A stretch of DNA of 64,000 nucleotides from contig OZ257145.1 of the NCBI GenBank assembly GCA_965279315.1, forward strand, positions 186,001 through 250,000, given 5' to 3'. Within the stretch, counting starts at the first letter, position 1; the number at the start of each line of letters is the position of its first letter. Below, one piece after another: positions 1-8,747 of this stretch. Under the pieces are notes generated by a model, which saw only the letters and a program-made list of their open reading frames with translations, was not told the DNA's origin and made no database searches. The DNA is from JAPWJZ01 sp965279315. GTDB lineage: Bacteria; Pseudomonadota; Alphaproteobacteria; Micavibrionales; UBA2020. Position numbers and translations under genes: made by a program.

Positions 1-974
1 CCGTGCTTGCGCGCGATTTGCAGGCGGATGGCGCGATGACTGTGCTGTTGCGCGCGGCGCTGGCGCCCAACCTTGTGCAGACGCTGGAAAACTGCCCCGC
101 ATTCGTGCATGGCGGCCCGTTTGCGAATATCGCGCATGGCTGCAATTCGGTCATTTCGACCAAGGCTGCGCTGAAGCTTGCCGATTATGTGGTGACGGAG
201 GCCGGTTTCGGCGCCGACCTAGGCGCGGAAAAATTCATCGACATCAAATGCCGCAAAAGCGGGCTGCGCCCCGCCGCCGCCGTGATTGTGGCGACCGTGC
301 GCGCGCTGAAATACCATGGCGGCGCGGATTTGAATACGATCACGCAGGAAAACCTGGCTGCGCTTGATGCGGGCATGATCAACCTGGAGCGGCATGTCGA
401 TAACGTGCAACGCGTGTATGGCGTGCCTTGCGTCGTTGCGATCAACCATTTCACCAGCGACACCGATGCCGAAGTTGCAATGATCAAGGAACGCATGGCG
501 AAGCTTGGCGTCGAAACCGTGCTGGCGACGCATTGGGCGGATGGCGGCAAGGGAGCGGCCGATCTTGCCCATGCCGTGGTCGCCCTGTGCGAAAAAGGCG
601 CGACATCGCATTTCGTGTACGAGGACAGCGACAATTTATGGGTCAAGGTCGGCAAGATCGCGCAGCGCGTCTACCGCGCCGCATCCGTCGATGCGAACGC
701 CAAGGTGCGCGCGCAGATAGACAGGCTGCAGGAAAGCGGTTACGGCCATTACCCCGTCTGCATCGCCAAGACGCAATATTCCTTTTCCACCGATGTGCAG
801 CTGCGGGGCGCGCCGGAGGGTCATGTGCTGGATATCCGCGAGGTGAGGCTGGCGGCGGGGGCGGAATTCATCGTGATGGTTTGCGGCGATATCATGACAA
901 TGCCGGGATTGCCGAAAACCCCTGCGGCCAACCAGATCGATTTTGTTGATGGCAAGGTGCAGGGGCTGTTCTAA
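1..974 (+). CDS. fhs: Formate-tetrahydrofolate ligase, C-terminal part
   Basis: Cytosolic one-carbon enzyme that makes 10-formyl-tetrahydrofolate from formate, THF and ATP. About 323 C-terminal residues are present; the family is usually about 555 residues, so the ATP-binding N-terminus lies before the window. The reading frame is open to base 1, and the GTG at base 3 is only an internal valine codon. Supporting sequence includes the family signature VATVRALKYHGG, the segment GGPFANIAHGCNS and the stretch VTEAGFGADLGAEKF, all typical of FTHFS. The protein ends normally (KVQGLF), so only the window edge truncates it. No terminator is obvious before the next gene. Confidence 0.97.
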   Translation, partial: VLARDLQADGAMTVLLRAALAPNLVQTLENCPAFVHGGPFANIAHGCNSVISTKAALKLADYVVTEAGFGADLGAEKFIDIKCRKSGLRPAAAVIVATVRALKYHGGADLNTITQENLAALDAGMINLERHVDNVQRVYGVPCVVAINHFTSDTDAEVAMIKERMAKLGVETVLATHWADGGKGAADLAHAVVALCEKGATSHFVYEDSDNLWVKVGKIAQRVYRAASVDANAKVRAQIDRLQESGYGHYPVCIAKTQYSFSTDVQLRGAPEGHVLDIREVRLAAGAEFIVMVCGDIMTMPGLPKTPAANQIDFVDGKVQGLF

Positions 975-1057
975 AGCTTTACGCGCCGGTGATTTTTACC
1001 ACGTTGCCAGACCCCAGATATTACAGATTTTCGAATGCCAGCAGGTTTGAAAACACG

Positions 1058-2359
1058 ATGGATATGCAACAATTTCCCCCCGCCTCTACCGTGCGCATGA
1101 CAGACCCGCTGCTGATAGCGGTGGCCGCCGTTTGCAGCTATGCGCTTTGTTTTAAAAGCGGCATGAGCAGCACTTACCTTGCCTGCCTCATCTCTCTCGC
1201 TGTCCTGATAACGGCGGCGGGTATGGAGATTTATTATGCGCCTTGGCGAAGGCTTGCCCACCCGCGCATTCGCATCAAAACACTTTTCGGCGACTGGCTG
1301 GTGAAATTTCTGGGGTTGATGGCGGGTTACGGGCTGACGTTGCTGTGCTGGAAATTCGTGCCTGAATTCGCGCGGGCGGGCTATGATCCATTTTTTAACG
1401 TAGCGGCGGCTGCACTCGTATATATGCCGGTCGCCATCGGCCTGTTCACGCTGTTCACCGAATGGCGGCTGGGGCCGCAGGAAGACCATGCATGGCATAT
1501 GGGGCAGTTCGTGCTGGGGCGGTGGCGGCGCGTGGATCGCATCGCTCTGCGCCATTTCCTGATGGGCTGGCTGGTGCGCGCGATATTCCTGCCGCTGAAT
1601 TTTTCGGCGCTGGCGCAGTTGATATCGCGTTTTCGCGGGCAAGAATCGCAGCTGCCCGGCATGCCGTTCGATCAGGCGCAGTATATTATCATTTCCATGA
1701 TATCAGCCGTGATGGTGGCGGCGATTGTGCCCGGGTATTTTTTCTCGTCGCGCCTGCTGGGCACGCATATCCGCAAGGTGGATGCGACCATCACCGGATG
1801 GCTGGCGACCATGGCCTGTTACCCGCCGTTGATGCAGGTTATTTTCCTGCAATGGCTGAATTTTTACCCGCATATGGATCGCGCAAAATGGGGCACGCCG
1901 TGGTCGGTGGAACTGGCGGGTTTCCCGATGCTGGCAATCGCAGCGGGTGTGTCGGTCATCCTGCTGGAAGTTATCCATTACTGGGGCGAGGCTTCGTTTG
2001 GCTTGCGCGCATCAAACCTGTCGAACCGCGGGATCATCACCAACGGTTTGTTCCGCATCACCAAGCACCCGATTTACCTGGTGAAGTGCATCATCTGGCT
2101 TTTGTGGATGCCGTTTCTGGCGGGCGACAACGCCTTGCATAGCACCTGGCTGATGCTGCTATGGGCCGGCGCCTGCGCGATTTATGCCGCGCGCGCCTGG
2201 GCGGAGGAACGTCTGCTGGCAGATGATCCGGATTATGCGGCCTATGCATTGTGGATGGACAAACACGGGCTATTCCGCGCGCTGTCCCGTAATATCCCGT
2301 TTTTTCGTTTTGAATGGCGGCAGGAACGCTGGAAAAACAACGATTGCTGCACTGCATGA
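1058..2359 (+). CDS. Integral membrane protein with isoprenylcysteine methyltransferase-like C-terminus
   Basis: A 433-residue polytopic inner-membrane protein. Several hydrophobic segments are visible in the first 300 residues. The C-terminal part carries the ICMT/phospholipid-methyltransferase pattern: NRGIITNGLFRITKHPIYL, then a hydrophobic helix, then AWAEERLLADDPDYAAY. That region binds S-adenosylmethionine in characterised ICMT relatives, so methylation of a lipid or prenyl-like substrate is the likely chemistry, but the substrate is unknown. I chose the ATG at 1058 because the 23 residues encoded from an ATG at 989 are polar and unlike a membrane-protein start. The gene stands between fhs and an acyl-CoA dehydrogenase with no clear operon link. 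Confidence 0.75.
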   Translation: MDMQQFPPASTVRMTDPLLIAVAAVCSYALCFKSGMSSTYLACLISLAVLITAAGMEIYYAPWRRLAHPRIRIKTLFGDWLVKFLGLMAGYGLTLLCWKFVPEFARAGYDPFFNVAAAALVYMPVAIGLFTLFTEWRLGPQEDHAWHMGQFVLGRWRRVDRIALRHFLMGWLVRAIFLPLNFSALAQLISRFRGQESQLPGMPFDQAQYIIISMISAVMVAAIVPGYFFSSRLLGTHIRKVDATITGWLATMACYPPLMQVIFLQWLNFYPHMDRAKWGTPWSVELAGFPMLAIAAGVSVILLEVIHYWGEASFGLRASNLSNRGIITNGLFRITKHPIYLVKCIIWLLWMPFLAGDNALHSTWLMLLWAGACAIYAARAWAEERLLADDPDYAAYALWMDKHGLFRALSRNIPFFRFEWRQERWKNNDCCTA

Positions 2360-2437
2360 TGCGCAAAACAGCCTATCTTGCGCAAGGATGCGGGGCGCGG
2401 TAACCTGCATAAGTCATAAACATATAGCGAGTGAACA

Positions 2438-4327
2438 GTGTCAAACGTCATTCAGCTGCAAGACGACAAGAATAATCTGAGCGCACGGCTGAAGGCCGTC
2501 CTCGACGGCGATTTCGCCGATAGCCGCGATGCAGCGCGCGCCTTTATTTCCCGCCCCAACATGGCCGTCGTGCCGCCCGATACCCCCAAGGAAGAATACC
2601 GCGAAAAAACCCTTGGCTGGATCAGGGACATGGTCACCGCCGGTTTCACCACCCTGCCCTACGACCCCGCTTTCGGCGGCGGCGGCGAGAGGCAGAAATA
2701 CATGAACATCGTCGAGATCATCGCGCATCACGACATGAGCCTTGCGGTCAAGCAGGGCGTGCAGTTCGGGCTGTTCGGCATGAGCATCGAAAGCCTGGGC
2801 ACCGAACGCCACCACGCGAAATACCTGCCCGATGTGATGTCGGGGAAATTGCTGGGCGGTTTTGCCATGACCGAAATGGCGGGAGGATCGGACGTGCAGG
2901 GCATATCGACCGAAGCGGTCTATGACCACGCCACGCGCAGCTTCGTGCTGTCCACGCCGCATGAAGGCGCACGCAAGGCCTATATCGGCAATGCCGCGAA
3001 ACACGGCGAAATGATGGTCGTGTTCGCGCAGCTGAAAATGTCGCCGGAATCCGAATCCATGGGGGTCCATGCCTTTATGGTGCCGATCCGCGACAAGGCG
3101 GGCAATACCATGCCGGGTGTCACGATTGACGATTGCGGCCACAAGGTCGGGCTGAACGGCATCGACAACGGTTACCTGTCGTTCGACAAAGTGCGCGTGC
3201 CGCATGATGCGATGCTCGACCGTTTCGCGCAGACCGACACAGATGGCAATTACCAGAGCGAGATCAAGAAAAAATCGCAGCGTTTCTTCAAAATGATCGG
3301 CACGCTGGTCACGGGGCGCATTTTCGTGTCGATGGTGTCGCTCAGCGGCGCAAAAAACGCGCTGACCGCCGCCGTCACGCATTCGGAAGAGCGCAAGGTT
3401 TTCGGCGAGACGCTGCTGGACAAGCAGGCGACGCAGGCGCGCCTGCTGCCGCATCTGGCCGACGCCTATGCCATGCATTTCATGACGCGCCATTTGATGG
3501 ATGAATACCAGAAAGGCAATGAGTACCTGGAAACCATGGCGGCCGCGATCAAGGCGAAATCATCAGACGCCGCAATGAAGGCAGCCGACGAGGCGCGCAA
3601 GCTAGGCGGCGGCGCCGGTTATATGTCGGAACAACGCCATGGGAGCTTGCGCAACGATATCGACATTTTCCGCACATTCGAGGGGGACAACACCGTGTTG
3701 CGCCTGCTGGTCGCGAAAAACCAGCTGTCGCGGCTGTCCAGGAAATTCATGGACGTTAATTCGTTCCAGAAGGTGACTAAGATCGCGGCGCTGCAGCTGA
3801 AACGCCTGTTCGCAAAATTCAATTCGGAAAGCGGCAAGACGGAACGCGACCATTTCCTAGACCCCGCCTTCCAGAACAAGATTTTTGCGTCGCGCGAACG
3901 CACGATGATGTACATGCTGAGCGACAAGATCCAGAAAATCGCCAAGGCCGAAAACGCATCGGTTGCCGCCAACAAGACGCAAGTCGACATGATCGCCTAT
4001 GCCGATGCCTATGCGGAGCGCCTGATGCTGCAAAAATTCATCAAGGCGGTCGCGGCGCAAAAAGACCTGGAAGTGAAGGCCGTGCTGAAGGATGTCTGCG
4101 ACCTGTACGCCGTCCACACGATGCGCGAAAACGGGCTGTGGTATGTCGAAAACGGCTTGATGAAGCCGCAAACAACCACCGCGCTTCGCAGGCTGGAACG
4201 GGAACTGACCGAAAAAATCCGCCCCCATGCGCAAATGCTGGTGGATGCGTTTGGCATTCCGCCCGTCGTGCTGGCCTGCGCGCCCACGCCACCCGCGCCG
4301 CCGCCCGCAAAACCGCCCACGCCTTAA
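2438..4327 (+). CDS. Acyl-CoA dehydrogenase/oxidase family flavoprotein
   Basis: A 629-residue FAD enzyme of acyl-CoA alpha,beta-dehydrogenation, probably in fatty-acid beta-oxidation. The N-terminal helical domain is followed by the FAD/substrate motif GGFAMTEMAGGSDVQG (about residue 140). The segment DDCGHKVGLNGIDNG (about 230) is characteristic of the acyl-CoA oxidase branch. KLGGGAGYMSEQR (about 387) precedes TFEGDNTVL (about 412), which holds the expected catalytic glutamate. The C-terminal region resembles the ACOX extension and ends in a proline-rich tail of about 20 residues. Translation starts at GTG 2438 with a weak upstream GCGAG. Whether the electron acceptor is O2 or ETF cannot be decided from sequence. 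Confidence 0.88.
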   Translation: MSNVIQLQDDKNNLSARLKAVLDGDFADSRDAARAFISRPNMAVVPPDTPKEEYREKTLGWIRDMVTAGFTTLPYDPAFGGGGERQKYMNIVEIIAHHDMSLAVKQGVQFGLFGMSIESLGTERHHAKYLPDVMSGKLLGGFAMTEMAGGSDVQGISTEAVYDHATRSFVLSTPHEGARKAYIGNAAKHGEMMVVFAQLKMSPESESMGVHAFMVPIRDKAGNTMPGVTIDDCGHKVGLNGIDNGYLSFDKVRVPHDAMLDRFAQTDTDGNYQSEIKKKSQRFFKMIGTLVTGRIFVSMVSLSGAKNALTAAVTHSEERKVFGETLLDKQATQARLLPHLADAYAMHFMTRHLMDEYQKGNEYLETMAAAIKAKSSDAAMKAADEARKLGGGAGYMSEQRHGSLRNDIDIFRTFEGDNTVLRLLVAKNQLSRLSRKFMDVNSFQKVTKIAALQLKRLFAKFNSESGKTERDHFLDPAFQNKIFASRERTMMYMLSDKIQKIAKAENASVAANKTQVDMIAYADAYAERLMLQKFIKAVAAQKDLEVKAVLKDVCDLYAVHTMRENGLWYVENGLMKPQTTTALRRLERELTEKIRPHAQMLVDAFGIPPVVLACAPTPPAPPPAKPPTP

Positions 4328-4385
4328 AATCGGGGCTTGAGCGCCTGCGCTTTAAGTGTTTTGATAGCCCTTGCAAGGGGGCTTT

Positions 4386-5384
4386 ATGAACAAATTCATG
4401 CTGGGAATCGCGCTGTTGCTCGCCTGCGCTGTGCCTGCTCATGCCGGTGACGCGCATCCCGAAGACGCGGCATTGCGCACCAGCGTCTTTACCCTTGGCC
4501 CTTTGCATGTTGACCGTAAATATCCGTCGATGACCGGCCCGTCGAAAACGGGGCTGGTGACAATCGGCGCGGACGAGAAATCAAAAAATATCTGGATCAA
4601 AAGTTTCCGCGTTGATGTGGAGGGCGAGAACGGCGAAAGCGTATCTTCGGAATACCTCTGCCACTCGTGGGTCGTGCTGGGCAAGCCGCAGCTGGGCGAC
4701 CAGCGGCTGATGACCGTGTCGCAGGGGCTGGAGGAAATGAAATTTCCGCAAGGCTTTGCAATCAAGGCGGAAAACGCCGCCAACAACGCCTCGATCCTCG
4801 CGCAGGCGTTGAACAACAATGACGACATTAATAAAAACCTGTCTTATAAATTGACCGTGCATTACCTGAGCGATGCGGATGCCCAAAAATACGCGCTGAA
4901 ACCGCTGCGCACCGTGACGGTCGCCGTGATGGCCAAGGATACGGATACCGCGCCCGCAAATTCCGGAGATATCTGCACGACTCAGGACGGCATGCTGGAG
5001 CCGATGCCGGCGGGCATGTCGTCGCTTGTCCATTTCAACGTGCCGCCCGGACGCCATGAATATAAAAGCCCCGTTGAACGCACAAACCCGATTTACATGG
5101 GCGGCACAATCCATTACATCAAGCTGCACCTGCACCCCTATGGTGAATCCGTGACGCTGACCGATAAAACGGCGGGCACAACAGTATGGCACGGCAAAAC
5201 GCTGAAGGATGCGAACAAGGCCGTCCTGACCGATGCCGATTTTTATTCGGGCATCGAAGGCATCAAGATCGATCCGGCCCACGAGTACGAAATCACGACC
5301 GTCTATAACAACACAAGCAATGCGGTGACGGATGCCATGGCCGTGCTGCGCCTGTATGTGTCCGGCGACGCCAAGGCCTTTTAA
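4386..5384 (+). CDS. Exported protein resembling the C-terminal half of PHM-type copper monooxygenases
   Basis: A 332-residue protein with a clear Sec signal peptide (MNKFMLGIALLLACAVPAHA). The C-terminal half contains HFNVPPGRHEY, then GGTIHYIKLHLHPYGESVTL with an H-x-H pair, and finally YNNTSNAVTDAMAVLRLYV. This pattern recurs in bacterial proteins related to the copper-binding domain of peptidylglycine monooxygenase-type enzymes; that link is recalled family resemblance, not demonstrated. Enzymatic activity is unproven and the full PHM copper-ligand set is not obvious. Start ATG 4386 follows the RBS AAGGGGG; an upstream in-frame TTG at 4371 is less likely. It ends 11 nt before the cytochrome P460 gene, so the two are probably cotranscribed and both act in the periplasm. 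Confidence 0.6.
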   Translation: MNKFMLGIALLLACAVPAHAGDAHPEDAALRTSVFTLGPLHVDRKYPSMTGPSKTGLVTIGADEKSKNIWIKSFRVDVEGENGESVSSEYLCHSWVVLGKPQLGDQRLMTVSQGLEEMKFPQGFAIKAENAANNASILAQALNNNDDINKNLSYKLTVHYLSDADAQKYALKPLRTVTVAVMAKDTDTAPANSGDICTTQDGMLEPMPAGMSSLVHFNVPPGRHEYKSPVERTNPIYMGGTIHYIKLHLHPYGESVTLTDKTAGTTVWHGKTLKDANKAVLTDADFYSGIEGIKIDPAHEYEITTVYNNTSNAVTDAMAVLRLYVSGDAKAF

Positions 5385-5395
5385 GGGAGACCGCC

Positions 5396-6322
5396 ATGCA
5401 AGGCACATTCAAAAGTGCAGCCATCGTCTTTTTTGGCGTGCTGCTGGTATTTTCGGCGGCAAAAACCGCGTTGCCGGAAGAAAAAGCCGATACCATGAAT
5501 GGTTACAGCCTTGCGCAGTTCGGCAGTTTTGAAAAAGAATGGCACCTTGTCACGTCGCGCTACCGCAAGGATACCAGCGAAATGCGCCTGACTTGGGCGA
5601 ATGATATCGCGTGGAAAGCATTACTGGAAAAATCCGCCGATTACCCCGATGGCGCGGTTTTCGCTAAGATCGGCATGATGACCGAGGACGACCCCGATTT
5701 CACCAGCTCCGCCGTGCCGTCGGGTGTCAAACGGTACCAGTTCATGGTGCGCGACCGCAAAAAATTCCCGGATACGCAGGGCTGGGGCTATGCGATTTTC
5801 AACGGGTCGGGGCATAACATGTCAAAACCCGAAGACCACGACATCGATTCGCGCGCCTGCAGCGCCTGCCATGAAATGGTGCCACAGCGCGGCTATGTGT
5901 TTTCGCAGCCCATGTCGCTGGCATTGAATACCGCCGCGCCCATTTTATCGGAAGCGACCGGCAATATCACATTCACCACCATCGACGCCGTAAAATTGCG
6001 CGCGGATGTACAAAAACACCTGCCCGCCGACACGAAACAGGTGCGCCGCGTGCATGGGCCGTTCGAAAAACATGTGTTTGTCGGCACGATGGGCGAAATA
6101 CGCCCCGTCCTGATCAAGGAAGCGATCCGCACGCGCCACCCCGCATTATTAATCAGCGATGATTCACCCCTCTTTTCGCTCAGCTACATTAATCCGGACA
6201 AAACGGTTTGCGAAGACCACGGCAAAAAAGGGGTATCGGTCATCAGCCTGTTCACAACAGGCCGCCCCGGCAGCCAGCTGCCGCCGGTCGCGCGCAACGA
6301 ATATTGCGAAACCGCGCCCTGA
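5396..6322 (+). CDS. Cytochrome P460 family protein
   Basis: A 308-residue exported or membrane-anchored c-type haem protein. An N-terminal hydrophobic segment (about residues 7-24) is followed by a P460-type domain with AVFAKIGMM, KRYQFMVRD, WGYAIFNGSG and the haem-binding CSACHEM motif, then YVFSQPM. Characterised P460 cytochromes have an extra lysine-haem crosslink and oxidise hydroxylamine or bind NO. The function here (nitrogen-oxide detoxification or another oxidation) is inference. The C-terminal roughly 120 residues extend past the usual domain and I do not recognise them. RBS GGAGA precedes ATG 5396. It lies 11 nt behind the PHM-like gene, and its stop codon abuts that of the convergent FecR-domain gene. 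Confidence 0.82.
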   Translation: MQGTFKSAAIVFFGVLLVFSAAKTALPEEKADTMNGYSLAQFGSFEKEWHLVTSRYRKDTSEMRLTWANDIAWKALLEKSADYPDGAVFAKIGMMTEDDPDFTSSAVPSGVKRYQFMVRDRKKFPDTQGWGYAIFNGSGHNMSKPEDHDIDSRACSACHEMVPQRGYVFSQPMSLALNTAAPILSEATGNITFTTIDAVKLRADVQKHLPADTKQVRRVHGPFEKHVFVGTMGEIRPVLIKEAIRTRHPALLISDDSPLFSLSYINPDKTVCEDHGKKGVSVISLFTTGRPGSQLPPVARNEYCETAP

Positions 6323-7591
6323 TTACTGGCGCATCAGGCGCAGGTTGCGCAGCAGCACGCTGCCCGTGCCGTCGATGACAAGGTTGACCTTGATAACATC
6401 AGGCATGTTGCCGGGCGGAAGCGCAAATTCCCCTGTCAGCGGCTTCCATTCACCCGCTGCCATATCGCTGGCATATATCTGGCCTGCTTTATTGCCCGGA
6501 AAATGAACAAGCACCTGGAGATGCGCCGACCCGTTGAGGGCGGAGGCCTTGACGTCTGCCGCGTAGAGCAGGACGGTATTTTGTAATTTGTACGCCGCAA
6601 CATTCACTTCGGCCAATTGCACCGTCACCGGTTCGCGGGCATCAATGCGCAGGTTGCCGCCGCCATCTTCGGTGATTAAAGATCCGGCAACTGTGCTGCC
6701 ACGCTTATATTCAAAAATCGGCGGGCCGTCAGGCTGTTGTGCTGACTCTGCGGGCGCAGCATCACTGACGCCTGCCCGCGATTGCTTCGCTTTGGCAGAG
6801 GGTTCGGATGCGACCATGCCAGATGCCGCGCCATTTGACGCACCACCACTGGGTTCGGGCATTGCGGCAGGTGCGGCAGGTGCGGAAAGAGCCGGGGCCC
6901 TTTCTGCCGACGGCATCGCTTTCTTGAAATCCATGTTGGATGCCATCGCGGGCGTTTCATGTGACGCCGGATCGTCAACGAAGCGCTGCAGCCACGCGAT
7001 TTCGGCCTCGCCCCACAGATAGGCGGGCGCGGGCGCTTCGGCCTTGCCGCTGATGCGCGTGCCATAGCCGGGCGCGATTTCAGTCTTGCCGCCGGTATTT
7101 TCAAACAGCGCGCCGCCTTCGGACAGGTAAATCCAGGTGATGCCATTTCGGCGCGCGCCCACCAGTTTCGTGCCCCGAATGCCAATCGTGCCGTAATCGA
7201 TATTCAGCTTCACTTCGGGCTTTACGCCCTTATCGAGCGCGCCGCCCGTATAAGAAAAAGCGGCCTCGAATATATCCAGCACGGCCTTGTTGCCCGATTT
7301 TTTATCCGCATCGAACACATATTCATCAATTACCAGCCGGCCTTTGCCGGTCATGACCAGTTCTGCGCCATCTGAAAAACTAAATACTGCACGCGCACCC
7401 GCATCCGTTTCGACAATATCATTCACGGCAACAGCAGCGCCCGCCGCAATGCCCTGCGGTGCAGATCCTGCGCGGGTGATATGCGCCGTTCCCGTGAGCG
7501 TTTTCAACGTGCCGGCGGCGTCCGCCGCCATGGCATGAAAGGGCATAAGGACAAGAACAGCCAGCATCGGCACAAATGACCGCAACATCAT
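6323..7591 (-). CDS. Exported FecR-domain protein
   Basis: A 422-residue protein with a signal peptide (MMLRSFVPMLAVLVLMPFHA). Residues about 27-180 form a FecR-like beta-rich domain: LKTLTGTAHITRAGSAPQG, VNDIVETDAGARAVFSFSDG, then LNIDYGTIGIRGTKLVGAR. An Ala/Pro/Ser-rich linker (about 215-300) leads to a C-terminal beta-sandwich-like region of about 120 residues. FecR domains occur in anti-sigma regulators, but stand-alone exported versions like this one are usually uncharacterised envelope proteins. No FecI sigma gene or TonB receptor adjoins it. The start is the first ATG of an ATGATG pair at 7591, with an AGGGAG RBS; longer in-frame starts would spoil the signal peptide. Confidence 0.72.
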   Translation of the reverse strand: MMLRSFVPMLAVLVLMPFHAMAADAAGTLKTLTGTAHITRAGSAPQGIAAGAAVAVNDIVETDAGARAVFSFSDGAELVMTGKGRLVIDEYVFDADKKSGNKAVLDIFEAAFSYTGGALDKGVKPEVKLNIDYGTIGIRGTKLVGARRNGITWIYLSEGGALFENTGGKTEIAPGYGTRISGKAEAPAPAYLWGEAEIAWLQRFVDDPASHETPAMASNMDFKKAMPSAERAPALSAPAAPAAMPEPSGGASNGAASGMVASEPSAKAKQSRAGVSDAAPAESAQQPDGPPIFEYKRGSTVAGSLITEDGGGNLRIDAREPVTVQLAEVNVAAYKLQNTVLLYAADVKASALNGSAHLQVLVHFPGNKAGQIYASDMAAGEWKPLTGEFALPPGNMPDVIKVNLVIDGTGSVLLRNLRLMRQ

Positions 7592-8296
7592 GATAAAAAA
7601 CTCCCTGACCTGAAAAACGCGCCTCAATGTCACCACAGCATGCAACAGGCTGCAACCAGATTCGCGCGGTTGATAGCATCCCTATGAGCCTTGATAGCGC
7701 CAACAAAACACCGTGAACCTTACAAACGGCTGTCCTGCAATGCCGTAAAGAGCAGCCTTTGGCGACTGTTTACGGCACCTGGACGGCACCGCAGTTGTAC
7801 GATATGTGAGTCGTTTCGGCCCTGTAAAGCACGCGGTAATCGCGCGCAAACTTCACGGATCCACGCACCGGAACACAAGGCGCGCACGAAATGCCCGCCT
7901 GTGGATATGTTGAAAAATACGCTTTTAGTTCAAGCCGATGCAGCGCAAGGCTGAGAATGTGAATGCGCATAAAACCCTGCAAATGACGTATCCGAACGCA
8001 TATGGGGCTGCGATCTGCGCGCGGGGCGTGCGGGTGTTTTTCTTGCGTGTTTGCGCGCCGCCGCACTTGCGCGCAGATGCGTGATCGGGTCAAAAACACC
8101 GTCATTTACGGCTCCGGCGCATATTGGACATAATGACAAAATGCGAAAACCCTTTGGCAAATCCTGCGCGGCGTGAGATAAGTTTCATCACACGCGGTGC
8201 GGTGTGTTGTGCAAACGACTCTAGCCACGCTGCGTAAAACAGCATAGAATTACGCTTAATACCCCTACAAACCCTAATGAAGAGAGACATACAAAC
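7592..8296. other. Intergenic region with no convincing gene
   Basis: About 700 bp between the divergent FecR-domain gene and the HU-like gene. Short ORFs exist on both strands but are rich in Arg, Cys and His, have no ribosome-binding sites and resemble no protein I know. The visible structure is a set of ACGGC/GCCGT boxes at 7726-7790, listed separately. The region must contain both flanking promoters, but I could not place good -35/-10 pairs. Confidence 0.5.
7741..7777. repeat. Perfect 9-bp inverted repeat with extra ACGGC boxes
   Basis: TGCCGTAAA (7741-7749) is repeated in inverse as TTTACGGCA (7769-7777) with a 19-bp spacer. Further ACGGC boxes lie at 7726 and in two copies of ACGGCACC at 7772 and 7783. 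The array is about 150 bp upstream of the FecR-domain gene start, which would suit a regulator-binding region or an RNA stem; the role is inferred. Confidence 0.45.
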
Positions 8297-8665
8297 ATGG
8301 CTAAGAAAAAAGCATCCGCGAAAAAAGCAGCTCCCGCAGCACTCACCCCCGTCAAGCAAACGCTGACGAAATCGGGCCTCGTGAACCTGCTCGCTGAACA
8401 GAACGAACTGAGCCGCAAACAAGCTGCTGGCGTTCTCGCGACCCTCGAAAACACCCTGCTGGGTTCCGTTCATCCCAAAGGCGCTGGCACGTTCATCCTG
8501 CCCGGCCTGATGAAAGTCACCCTGCGCAAAGTTCCCGCGCGCAAAGCCGGCACCCTGATCCGCAACCCCGCCACGGGCGAAATGATGAAAGCAGCTGCGA
8601 AGCCCGCTTCCGTCCGCGTGAAAATCCGCCCCCTGAAAAAACTGAAATCGGCGGCTATCGGCTAA
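8297..8665 (+). CDS. HU/IHF-family nucleoid protein
   Basis: A 122-residue basic DNA-binding protein. The core resembles HU: LTKSGLVNLLAEQNELSRKQ (helix-turn-helix dimer part), a beta segment around FILPGLMKVTLRKVPARKAG, and RNPATGEMMKAAAKPASVRV, matching the DNA-binding arms and the usual RNPxTGE motif. A Lys/Ala-rich N-terminal extension (about 20 residues) and a basic tail make it longer than standard HU (about 90 residues). It probably compacts or bends DNA. It is preceded by GAGAG and followed by a strong terminator, so it is monocistronic. Confidence 0.9.
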   Translation: MAKKKASAKKAAPAALTPVKQTLTKSGLVNLLAEQNELSRKQAAGVLATLENTLLGSVHPKGAGTFILPGLMKVTLRKVPARKAGTLIRNPATGEMMKAAAKPASVRVKIRPLKKLKSAAIG

Positions 8666-8700
8666 TTATTCAAGCTGGCCTTCGGGTTAGCGAGAAAAAG

Positions 8701-8732
8701 AAAAACCCCGCAGTTTCTGCGGGGTTTTTTTT
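8701..8732. terminator. Bidirectional intrinsic terminator
   Basis: The stem ACCCCGCAG/CTGCGGGGT with a short loop is flanked by A-runs and T-runs on opposite sides. It can therefore end both the HU gene (+) and the SIS gene (-) whose stop is 16 bp away. Confidence 0.9.
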
Positions 8733-8747
8733 GTGCCTTTTTAAGGG

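Noticed and set aside
2441..3493. A 350-codon minus-strand ORF
   Set aside because: It is antisense to the acyl-CoA dehydrogenase, which has clear family motifs. The antisense translation is His/Arg-rich and matches nothing.
7770..8160. Minus-strand ORFs in the 7.6-8.3 kb gap
   Set aside because: No RBS, Arg/Cys/His-rich composition and no recognisable similarity.
8207..8250. HU promoter from TTGTGC and TAGAAT
   Set aside because: The spacing is 32 bp, so they cannot be one promoter.
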